A stretch of 64,000 bases of DNA, taken from the NCBI GenBank assembly GCA_965644295.1, contig CBFFRP010000426.1, forward strand, positions 425,451-489,450. Reading direction: 5' to 3'. A program made the translations under genes and the position numbers. This stretch comes from Paraphysomonas bandaiensis (Eukaryota; Chrysophyceae). Positions 55,001-64,000 of the stretch are shown here, one piece after another (within the stretch, counting starts at the first letter, position 1; each line of letters starts with the position of its first letter). Below the pieces are notes generated by a model. It ran no database searches and was not told the DNA's origin. It worked only from the letters and a program-made list of their open reading frames with translations.

Positions 55001-58000
55001 ACGCACGTTGTCTGCTCGTGTGCTCTGCGGAGTGGAACAGGTCGTCGCCAGCTGGAATCCATATTTGACCGTGATACGGGAGTAGAAGTTGCCGCCATGT
55101 CGGAATTCATTGCACTTGATTTCCGTGATACAATTGTGACTATCGACGACATAAGTGCGAAAGACTTAGAAAGATCAATTGCTGTCCTGGTGATGTTTGG
55201 AGTTATGGTATGTGAAATGCGTGTTTATGTTGTATATCACTTATTTTCAACAGTGGATTTCGGTGCAAGTTGCGGTGGTATTGGTTACAGTTATTGATAC
55301 GCGAGAACCGACACCACAAAATACAATGACCACGGTATCATCAGTTGAGCACCGTCGTAGTCGTTGTTCCCGAATATCCAGAATTCATCAAACAGATGTT
55401 AATGAGGGGAATTCATCGATTTTGCGGAAGTATGTCCGGGATCATTTTAATGCCATATTTCCTCTCATTTTTCGACAAGAAGGAAAGTCGTGGTTGTCAT
55501 TTTTTAATGAAATTGCGAAACACCATAGATACGTTCGAGTAAGTTGATATGATATTGGAAAAGGTATTTGCGTTTTACTCAAGACAGATGTTCACGGCGA
55601 GTGGACCAGACTCCGATAAAACGAGAGTTCGCATTGGGATTCAAATGCTCACCATTCAGAGCATGTTGGTTATTGTCGTTCTAGTCTATACATCATTTAA
55701 TATTTTTTGTTAAGGCTTATGTTCATCCTGGCAGTGTTTTATGATTTGCAATATCCATCGGATGACGGAACCTGTAAGGAGTACAACAATGAAGACGACT
55801 GTTTGGATGAGATCTCCATGTTTGATGGTGATGTCCACAAGTGTAACTGGCTGTCTGATGAATCCAAATGTGAATATCGTACGGTGAAGTTAACCATAAC
55901 GGTACGTTTATTGCATAAGTCTACTCTAGATATGAATGTATTTTAATTTCCCAGACTGTCATTATAATTGGATCTCTGATGGCAATGGTTGCATCTCCGA
56001 TAAATGTGTTAATTGGTATGCCTTCTCGGTATATAGTCTCAGTATATTTCTTATTTCTTAATTCAGATTTCTTATTTGATGAAATAATATCTGCCCCAAC
56101 TGCGGATGATTCCAAAAGCATCAAGGCAATTTCTGAAGCTCGAAACGATGCCGTCAAGACAGTTAAACGTGTAATTAGTAAGACTTATTCTAACATCGTC
56201 GCCGCCCCGAAGAGATTTTCAGGTTTTGGCGATTACATAAGGAAAAAACTGGTGGTTCAAGAAACTAGACGTGTTTCGGTAGCTATGATTCAATCGCATT
56301 CACTGGCATCTATCGCTATGAGGAGAGCGCTTTCCGGTGGACTCATGAATGTAATGCCTGATGGGAAAAACAGTAGGCATGTTTCTTTTGTTACTACATC
56401 TGGAGCAGTGGGAGATAACTGTGATGACGAAACGTATTCGTATGACGATTTTGTCTCACTACTGACTGCGCAGCACAATAAATTGCGGGGTGACTCTAGA
56501 CGACGATTTGATCGTTGTTGGATGTATGTCAAACCTCTAGTAATTTTCGTGTAGAAATTGTGATGCATATGTATGTATTGTATAGGTTGGAGTCGGCGAC
56601 TGGTACGTTTCAAAGTTATCCAAGAAGCTCTCTCTATGAGAAGCAGAGTGTTTCGATGCATACATTTTTGAAAAAAGAATTTCGAGACGTATCACGGCTT
56701 GCTCATAGGAAAATTCAGAAGCTAAAATACGCTGCAGATGTGCAGAGTATGTGCAGTCGTTCATGCTTGTCGAATTCTAAATTATTGGTGCAGTTGGGCT
56801 TGAAATGTGTCAGCTCTTTGTTTTGGACTATTTGGGCAGGTGATAGTAGGCTCACTTATTTAAATTCTATTAGTTCTAAACTTGGACACAGAACCACTCC
56901 TGAAGCACGTATATTCGAGTACAAAAGTGACGAAGAGTATGGTTGAATTATCGAACCTTCACAACTGAACTATGCTTCTCTTTTAGGTACGGATCGAGTA
57001 TGGTCGTCACTTCTTTTTCCAAACGCATCGCTTGGTTTTTGGTGGTCATAATAAATATATTTTTTATTATATTTACATTGCTTCGAACTATCGACCGGGA
57101 CCGCAGCTGGCAAGGCGGATACATAACAGCATGCATTATTCGTAAGCATTTTATGGTCTGTATGTAATATTAATTTAACATATCTATGACAGAAATGTTG
57201 GTGGAAATCATTCTGTACGAGGTACATGCCGTTGGTGTATAATTTTATTGTAACCCGTTTCGTAGACGATGGAGTGTACATGGATAAACTTCACGGTACC
57301 ATCCTTAGTTAGAGATGACGTCAAAGAAGCCGTTGAAGCGCTCTATAGATCAATCGATATGGCATTTTCAGAGAAAACTCCCAGTAATTTAGTCGTTGAC
57401 GTTCCTCAATTCTTGTTTGTCTCTACTCAGATTGCACGACACTTTCCTACCCTATTCGAAAGTGGTATTGTGCTGTCGTACCATACTTATCTTGGGGGCA
57501 GAATTGCTGAGAGAATTAGGGAGGATGTTTTTAAAAGCTCGTGGAATACTTCTACCGCGATAAGATACTATTTGAATCGCTTTCTGACTAGTATCACTGT
57601 AGTTGGGATAATGAAATCTATAGGTACAGCACCAGTGCCTGTTCAGCGCTTGATAGGTACGTGAAATCTGCAGTTAGGCAATATGTGTTGAATGTTTGTT
57701 ACTTCTGCAGTGCATATCGTTCAGCCAGCTTTGTTGACGGGGTTATTTCTACTGATTACGCTGATGATAACTAATCCTTGGGTTTCCATTGTTGTTGCTG
57801 CATACATTCTTTTTCAGATAGGGATGTATGCAGTGTGGTTTAGAACAAAGCAAAAGAAAAGTGTCAACAAATTCGTGACTATAAGATCATCGGATTCATC
57901 GGACGTTATTCACGAGCCAGTTGAGAGTGATAGGGAAGACGTAGTTTCTGAGCACTCCTCGCGTTCCCCGCGAGGGGCTGAGTTAAGTTTGGATATTCAG

Positions 58001-58474
58001 ACGCCACCACGAAATGACATGTGCTTGGAGAGCACACCTGACGCAGATACATTTGAATCTGTTGCCGGTATATCTCAAGAAGTGGTACTTGGAAGCGACA
58101 GCTGTGCACTGAGTGTGGATGATTCAGATCAAAAATCTGGATATAATGAGAGAAATAGTCGCCAACTACTGTGTTTAGAATCTTTTATGAGCGAGGCTGA
58201 CATCAGCAAGGAAGAGAATTTCTCTGATAGAGCTAGACCCCAAAATAAGGGAGTGGGGCCGAGCAGAGGATCAAGGCTACTATCATTGGACTCATTTGAT
58301 GACTCTACATTATATCAACCAACACAAGTCAAATGTGCTCCAAGTTGGAGTTTTAATCGACAGCAGAGTAGCTGTGACGAAATTGATATTTCTGTGCGAC
58401 AGGTTCTTCCTACGGAGATCCGAAATGCCAACTCTGTCAGCTCTCCGCAGTCTCACAACAAAGTTAAGAGATGA
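49076..58474 (+). CDS. Giant polycystin-1/GPS-type receptor: 2 C-type lectins, Ser/Pro repeats, REJ-like, EGF-like, transmembrane
   Basis: Eleven exons: 49,076-55,207, 55,254-55,538, 55,588-55,664, 55,715-55,901, 55,955-56,015, 56,067-56,523, 56,586-56,936, 56,987-57,141, 57,193-57,221, 57,266-57,656 and 57,711-58,474, giving 2,962 aa with all phases consistent. The ATG at 49,076 is used because the upstream open codons contain no ATG; it gives a signal peptide (LLDLIIIFIYIPFIV). Then come two C-type lectin domains (aa ~38-170, ~178-310; WNIADCSTALGFVCE), Ser/Pro repeats (~322-622), an REJ-like region (VVSAPSVIGQCNNFVLDLSS), EGF-like Cys clusters (CECDAGFSGKYCS), and a degenerate GPS (VVCSCAL, ~1979). 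Membrane segments follow, including QSMLMFILAVFYDLQYPSDD, IIIGSLMAMVASPINVLI, WFLVVIINIFFIIFTLL and ALLTGLFLLITLMI, and a Ser-rich cytosolic tail. Probably a cell-surface glycan or adhesion receptor; channel function is not shown. Confidence 0.82.
50041..50945 (+). repeat. Ser/Pro-rich coding tandem repeats, two alternating unit lengths
   Basis: Units of 45 aa (135 bp) and 49 aa (147 bp) share CPSGEPSTMPTS...PPTGFPTAQPSGEPSPVPTW. The order is short, long, short, long, long, long, then a truncated unit. Units are nearly identical at DNA level, indicating recent homogenisation. Both an antisense frame and a second sense frame happen to be open over the array. Confidence 0.95.
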
Positions 58475-58979
58475 ATGAAATGTGTCACTACATTGTGTTC
58501 CTTTTAAGCTAAACGAGGTATATTATACAATTAGTATAATGTTGGAACATTTCTTATGCAAGGTGACTGTTATGTTATCGTGCTGATTTGTGTGATAGTA
58601 TATAAAATAAAGTTGTAAATTTTCCTACTTTTCAAGCCAGTGTTTGTTGGAGTGTGTATGTAATGCACTGCAATGTAGAATATATTAGAAACAAAGCCTA
58701 ATCACGGGATGGATATATAATGTATCTTGAATTGCCACACGCGGTTAAACTGAACCGTGATGTAGTGGTGTACAATGCCCAAGTATTGGCCTCTTAGGAA
58801 TTGCACTGCACATTGAAGCAGGGCTAGGAAACAATATATTGTAAAATATATTGATTAGTCGACCGGCCAAAAATCCCATCAATCTTGTTCTGTTAAAGTA
58901 GCTCACAATATATTGCAATATATTGCAATCAATATTATGATAGTCATATAAGAGAAGATTCTCAACTGTAGGGTGCAAA
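58475..58979. other. Intergenic, no gene seen
   Basis: 3' flank of the receptor gene, with a polyadenylation-like AATAAAG near 58,607 and ATATTGCAATATATTGCAAT palindromes near 58,910. Confidence 0.5.
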
Positions 58980-59210
58980 ATGGATATAAAAAACCGAGAA
59001 ATTGATTACAACATTACAGAGGATGATAAAGCTGATGTTGACTATGCGACTAAAGATCTTCAGTCAGCTCAAAAAATTAAGAAACGTACAAGTCCACGAG
59101 CCATTAACGGTTACAGGGCCCTAGTATGTACTTCCAAAACATGGGAACGTCTGTTCAGCCCAGCTAAACATATTATATCAGTGTTGCGCAAAAGTATCCA
59201 TCCTACTTAA
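58980..59210 (+). pseudogene. hAT transposase C-terminal fragment
   Basis: A 76-codon frame ending TWERLFSPAKHIISVLRKSI HP resembles the hAT dimerisation signature (compare VERLFSRAKLIMTPERR in the element at 45,543). No zinc finger, catalytic part or terminal repeats are found around it, so it is an isolated relic. Confidence 0.55.
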
Positions 59211-59500
59211 TATGCTGTTGTTTCTGAAAGCTATTCGACAGTAATGGCCGGATACTGGCATATTTCAATTAATTCTGTAAATGAATATAGTGATGTTGAC
59301 GTCACCGATGATGGCTCAGAGGATGAGGACGAGGTGGATTTTTAGTAGCTATAAGCAGCAGTTGGTTTGGTTGTCATGTGATCTTAATGACTAATACTTA
59401 AAATGGAATCTACGGACGTGTTTACTTAATGATTAGTCATGCTAAGGTTGCACCATGGTGCTCGCAGCGATGCACAAGCAGTCCCGAGACGGTTGCCCGC

Positions 59501-60012
59501 CTATTGCTAACCCGAGGTATAACACCGGGTGCAGCCACTATATATGAATAATAAGGAAATGTAAGAGAGAAGAAAAGAAAAGAAGAAGAAGAATATGTTT
59601 GTTATTAAGCCTTACAACAGCTCAGGCACCCCCAAGCTCTTATAATTAGACACCTCTAACTACGTGTTAAGGTGTAAGGCACTATAACATAAATCTGAAC
59701 AGCAAGCAGAACACAAAATAACTCATAAAGAACCACTCATGTTCTACAAGCTATCTAGAAGCACACAATAACATCTAGAACAATATTCTACAAAAGATTG
59801 TACAAGATTTGGTTGATTATGTGGACATATCAGTTTTCTGGAACACTCCCGTAGAATGCTATGAAGACCAACTCCAACCAACACCAGCACACCAAAATGA
59901 GAATATTGTCCAATCATATGCTTGTACTCAACAATATACCGTCACTGTACTATAGACCATATACAGATATACAACAGCACAATACTGTATACTCGGAATC
60001 ATATACAGCATC
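59501..60012 (-). repeat. 512-bp direct repeat, left copy (LTR-like)
   Basis: Appears identical base for base to 61,772-62,283 by eye. Within it a TG...CA-type segment can be drawn (TGCTAACCCGAG...ATACAGCA on the plus strand). No matching target duplication was found outside the pair. Confidence 0.9.
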
Positions 60013-61771
60013 ATACAATCGTATATACAGAAGAGTACAAGGTCTCATACATCCCGCATACCAGAGTAGCATCCAGGAGTATACAGCAAATACAGTAAAT
60101 ACAGCATACGATAAAAACAACAGTTGAGAAGAGACTGAAGATGATGATGCTCTTAACGCTCATTGCAGATACATGCCAACGCTCCATAACCAGTAAGAGA
60201 TAGACGATGAAACTTGGCACCCTAGTCAAGTCCATAATGACAGACGTCCGACGCAAGTCACGGCTCCAAACATCATGAACACGAGGAGTTAGAGTCCACT
60301 GCGCTCCACAGGAATATGAAGACCACACAGAGAGTACCAATGGCCTCATGACAAGATGAATGGACCCTCAGGCGATACAATGTGTACATATACCATACAT
60401 ACGTCATATTCATGTCATGTATATATGCAGATCGTGCTTATGACAAGACTTGGATCTTATACAAGCACGTGTACACCATACCATATAGAGATAGCAGAAG
60501 GTATGGATGAATATGAGTGCACTATATTGATATCTAATTCCTTCTATCTGCAGCGCTGGTGTGAGTCACACTCATTCTCGACATCCGTAGTCCATTATAT
60601 GCCCGCTAGAGAATAGAGAGTACGATGGAATAATAGTTGAACGCCACAGCGTTACACTACCCTTGCTTTCCTCTTTTACAGTTGGATGCCGTTGATCAGT
60701 TGTTGCAGCGCCGCTGTACACTGCCCTCTCTTCTCTCTCCTTCTCATAGTTGTTATCAATATGAACAGTCCATAGAACTCCCACACAAAAATCCCTAATG
60801 ACAAGTCAAGCAAAATCATGCCCTGATGAATCTTCTAGTAGAAAATGCTCCATGATACCATATGCTCCCGATCTCCTCTTCATAATATCTGTTAAAAATC
60901 TCTAGCTACTCAAACTCAGTAGGTGATGCACGCGCTGCAATGTAGGGGATTCCGGGGTATGAGAGTCATTGCTCCATGCACACCAAAAATCAGAGCCAGT
61001 CCGCCGAAGTTGCATCTAGAGGCTCTGTAACAGCCCAAATTGTGAATCAACACTCTAGTCTGACCCAAGGTGGCGGCCCAGGACCATGTTCCTCAAAAAT
61101 TGCCATCACCCAAGTATAAGGCCGGTTAAATCCTGGAATATTCCGGAAATCACCCATTATTCCCTGTACAGGGTTGGGGAGGAAAGACTTCTTAGTTAGG
61201 ACCAAGCTGGACTTCCCGGGACTGGAACAAATCATCTCACGTTGAGAGGACCGGAGCTGCTGTACCCCTTGAACTCGGACATGGATAGGAAGCCGCTTAG
61301 CATTAGCAGTGATTGTCTCTGTCCCTGGAACTGACACCCGCGAGGCTGAATTGCCATCCTCCTGAACCATAGATGCCTTAGGTTCCATACCAAGCTCCTG
61401 CTGAGATGAACAAAACTCTTCTTGGATCTGGTCGGCCACTTCAGTGGTAGTAACCTCTGGACAGGAAATAGGCGCATCTGAGGGGTTCTCCAGCATCTGT
61501 TCAGAATTTTGAAGCACCTCCAGAATCTGTCCAACAAACTGCTGCCCAAGTTGACGGATCATGTCTAGAGTTTTCTGACTCATCTCCTGAATGTGCTGTT
61601 CCATTCTTCGCTCGTATCTGTCAAAAATCTCCTCCACATCCTTAGAGAACGTAGTTCTGCTGGCCAGTTCCATGTGACGGGGACTATTATCTTAACTTGA
61701 TGTAGATATATCCTTCCAACAATGTTATCAAAATCTGCAGATTTAGAAGCTGCTTTTCGCTAGTAAATTTA
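60013..61771 (-). mobile_element. Unit between the 512-bp repeats, possible non-autonomous LTR element
   Basis: 1,759 bp flanked by identical repeats. On the minus strand the gag-like ORF (61,673-61,047) starts about 100 bp after the right-hand repeat, the position expected for gag after a 5' LTR. No pol, integrase or clear purine tract was found, so a non-autonomous LTR retrotransposon or a simple segmental duplication are both possible. Confidence 0.5.
61047..61673 (-). CDS. Gag-like ORF between direct repeats
   Basis: 208 codons. The N-terminal ~75 residues are an amphipathic coiled coil (FDRYERRMEQHIQEMSQK, IRQLGQQFVGQILEVLQN), then a polar stretch, ending PGPPPWVRLEC. There is no zinc knuckle and no capsid motif I can name. 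Codon structure looks real (an uninterrupted long helix), and its position fits a gag-type product of a repeat-flanked element. Function unproven. Confidence 0.45.
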   Translation of the reverse strand: MELASRTTFSKDVEEIFDRYERRMEQHIQEMSQKTLDMIRQLGQQFVGQILEVLQNSEQMLENPSDAPISCPEVTTTEVADQIQEEFCSSQQELGMEPKASMVQEDGNSASRVSVPGTETITANAKRLPIHVRVQGVQQLRSSQREMICSSPGKSSLVLTKKSFLPNPVQGIMGDFRNIPGFNRPYTWVMAIFEEHGPGPPPWVRLEC

Positions 61772-62283
61772 CTATTGCTAACCCGAGGTATAACACCGGG
61801 TGCAGCCACTATATATGAATAATAAGGAAATGTAAGAGAGAAGAAAAGAAAAGAAGAAGAAGAATATGTTTGTTATTAAGCCTTACAACAGCTCAGGCAC
61901 CCCCAAGCTCTTATAATTAGACACCTCTAACTACGTGTTAAGGTGTAAGGCACTATAACATAAATCTGAACAGCAAGCAGAACACAAAATAACTCATAAA
62001 GAACCACTCATGTTCTACAAGCTATCTAGAAGCACACAATAACATCTAGAACAATATTCTACAAAAGATTGTACAAGATTTGGTTGATTATGTGGACATA
62101 TCAGTTTTCTGGAACACTCCCGTAGAATGCTATGAAGACCAACTCCAACCAACACCAGCACACCAAAATGAGAATATTGTCCAATCATATGCTTGTACTC
62201 AACAATATACCGTCACTGTACTATAGACCATATACAGATATACAACAGCACAATACTGTATACTCGGAATCATATACAGCATC
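61772..62283 (-). repeat. 512-bp direct repeat, right copy (LTR-like)
   Basis: Identical partner of 59,501-60,012; it would be the 5' LTR if the element is read on the minus strand. Confidence 0.9.
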
Positions 62284-62460
62284 TTGAATGTCTGATTATT
62301 TAGCAATAGGCGTTGAAAGCGCACCAACAGTGGCTAGAAGAATGCTAGTCATACTAGTTAGACTACTACCCGTAACTAATCAATACAAACTCTTTTATCC
62401 TACTATTTAACGCTACAGAAGCCGCTTGTGCGTCGCCGCAAGCACCAAGGTGCAACCACT
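62284..62460 (+). repeat. Dispersed repeat family, copy 3
   Basis: Begins exactly where the 512-bp repeat ends (TTGAATGTCTGATTATTTAG) and aligns with 13,262-13,410 and 12,600-12,690. An inverted piece of the same terminal module (reverse complement of CTTGTGC-TC-C-GC-AGCACCA-GGTGCAACC) is at 59,449-59,486, on the outer side of the left repeat. Confidence 0.7.
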
Positions 62461-64000
62461 TCCGTTCTTAGTGTGTTAAGTGAGGCTCGCCATGATCGTG
62501 TGTCCTGGGACTCACCGGCGCGTGTGATCTGGAGGTCTCCTCTGGGATGAGGACTCCACTCGCTATATGATAGATAGCCTTGTACCTCACGGGGACTGAC
62601 TTATTAGCCTTATGGCAGTTAGGGGAAACAGTAATATGCCCTTCTGAGATTGGCGATCTGGTGGCCTTCCTTTAGGCATTGTTCCAAGTGGCTCGGAGGT
62701 ATGTGGATGAAGGTCTTGCAAAAGGTTATGGCCTACTGTGAAGAAGCGTCGAAATCGGCTCTTTGCTGTCTTAGCCAGCGGTAGAGAACACATGCAAGAG
62801 GGTGTATAGCTGTACAGGTGCGGGATGTGAGGGTCATCCGTGTGTCCAGCTGCTAGGAGTCAGAGAGGGAGTGATGGTGCAAGAGGCAACATCTGATTGG
62901 AGGGGAGTGGAGACTGGCAACAGAACAAGAGTCACCGAGGTCGAGTACTCTGATAGCCCTATGCACGAGATGATCGTGATGATGATGATGCACTGAGAGA
63001 CACTCGATGTCTCAGCTGCTCTGTTAGTGTCTGTGTTGGTGCAGGGGGTACAGGCTGAGGCATAGAGTATGTGTAAGGAAGATGACGGCAAGGTATCAGA
63101 GACGAAGGGAGAGGCAGAGTAGTCATCTGGGGTTTTCTGTGAGGAGGTAGAGTGTACTGTGTGTGTGTATGACACTGCAGTGGTGTTATGAGTGTGTTGG
63201 ACAGAGAGAGAGAGCTGGTGATGTGTCCAGCAGTACAGGTAGACAGGTACATGGACATGGTGATGTGTCCAACAGTACAGGTATACAGGTACATGGACAT
63301 GGTGATGTGTCCAACAGTACAGGTATACAGGTACATGGACATGGTGATGTGTCCAACAGCAGTAGAGGTATACACGGAATGGTATACATCCTGTAGGACA
63401 CAGTAGTACAGTAGTCGAGTATACCGTATGCGGAATACAGTGTCTATCCAATGAGATGGATGGGCTGTGGGGGTGATAGGTGAACAGGGTGAGGGGGTAG
63501 CCTGTTGGGTGGATGGACCACAGACAAACCATGTTGGGTTGGGTTGAGTGGGCGGCAGAAGGCAGCCCTGTTGCACAGTTGAGAGGGATCGAGAGTATTC
63601 AGTGATTGCATAGGGGGGTCCATGGGGGTCGCTCGTGAGCCTGCTCGCACGAGCCATGTTCTGAGAGGTTGGGGAAGCCGTAGAAAGCGATGGGTGAGAC
63701 GAAGTTGTTCAAGGAGGGGATAGCACATAGGTGCGGTCAGCGCTGCATTGGTGCAGGCACGTGGTTTAACTGAAGTAGTTGAGTAGGTGGAAGGTTGCAA
63801 GGCCAGGCAGGGCTTGGAGCGTGTACAACATGGTGTGACAGGTAATTTGTCAGAAGCGTGGTGGTCAACAAAATGCAGCAGTAAGGAGCGGTAAAAGGCC
63901 CTGGGCACACTGATGTGATTCAGCCACAGTCTCAATAGAGACATTGGGCTTGGAGCTGGTTAGCCAGAGTGAAACTTTATGTTGGACTGTATTTGCCATC
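62461..64000. other. GC-richer terminal segment with overlapping open frames, no confident gene
   Basis: Base composition is visibly richer in G and C than the rest of the window. Long frames are open on both strands (62,834-63,657 and 63,444-63,944 minus; 63,163-63,406 plus) because of composition and tandem repeats. None shows a domain I recognise. It may be part of another mobile element or gene continuing past the window. Confidence 0.45.
63215..63366. repeat. 42-bp tandem repeat, about 3.6 copies
   Basis: Unit ACATGGACATGGTGATGTGT CCAACAGTACAGGTATACAGGT, starting at about 63,249, 63,291 and 63,333, with a diverged copy before. The period is a multiple of three, so frames stay open on both strands. 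Confidence 0.92.

Noticed and set aside
62834-63657. Two overlapping 232-codon minus-strand frames
   Set aside because: Both are open because of the GC-rich composition and the 42-bp tandem repeats; neither has a recognisable domain.
1-64000. CRISPR arrays, operons, ribosome-binding sites, rRNA and tRNA genes
   Set aside because: Spliced eukaryotic genes throughout; no spacer-repeat array and no cloverleaf or rRNA core sequence was recognised by eye. A tRNA scan would be decisive for tRNAs.

Overview
This window is nuclear DNA from a microbial eukaryote. Genes are interrupted by very short introns (mostly 43-59 nt, GT-AG, with two probable GC-AG cases). Intergenic DNA is AT-rich and carries relics of several transposon classes. 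Stops TAA, TAG and TGA all end reading frames, so the standard code fits. The large receptor at 49,076-58,474 has PSGEPS/PTAQPS-type Ser/Pro repeats together with C-type lectin, REJ-like and GPS-like regions. I associate that combination mainly with stramenopiles, so a heterokont protist is my best guess, but this is inference and not proof.

Layout, left to right. 1-1,384: 3' part of a divergent kinase-like gene. 3,000-4,221: decayed Ty1/copia element. 4,891-7,097 (-): U-box/ankyrin protein with six near-identical 52-aa repeats. 7,686-8,611: Sec66/Sec71-like ER translocon subunit. 9,905-12,345: N-myristoylated protein with about 11 IQ motifs, a C2 and a PH domain. 14,145-16,901 (-): WDR24/Sea2 (GATOR2). 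18,389-19,993 (-): MFS transporter. 20,751-24,093: SRPK kinase with a large basic spacer. 24,393-25,014: hAT-type MITE with an intact target-site duplication. 25,185-26,416 (-): METTL21-like methyltransferase with an inserted ZZ-like zinc finger. 27,998-29,107 (-): secreted lectin-like protein. 30,621-31,495 (-): unidentified basic-tailed protein. 32,074-33,242: Fpg/MutM DNA glycosylase. 34,095-38,963 (-): a complete telomerase reverse transcriptase, reconstructed here as 21 exons and 1,282 aa. 39,365-40,333: secretory-pathway methyltransferase. 42,102-44,848: PPR-like organellar protein. 45,543-47,401: full-length but frame-broken hAT transposon with perfect 8-bp target duplications. 47,875-48,555 (-): membrane-anchored SRPBCC protein. 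49,076-58,474: giant polycystin/GPS-type receptor in 11 exons. 58,980-64,000: repeat-rich, including two identical 512-bp direct repeats around a gag-like ORF and a GC-richer end with 42-bp tandem repeats.

The genes are not an operon. They are ordinary housekeeping and signalling genes, often divergently paired with 0.3-0.8 kb between starts (for example TERT and the methyltransferase). The most valuable result is the TERT gene: no single ORF reveals it, but the spliced frame carries TEN, CP, QFP, T, 1, 2, A, B', C, D and E motifs in the right order with every splice phase consistent. Other points worth checking are the U-box-repeat-ankyrin architecture, the methyltransferase/ZZ fusion, two GC-AG introns, a 64-bp TERT fragment duplicated 3 kb away, and a hAT transposon/MITE pair with similar termini.
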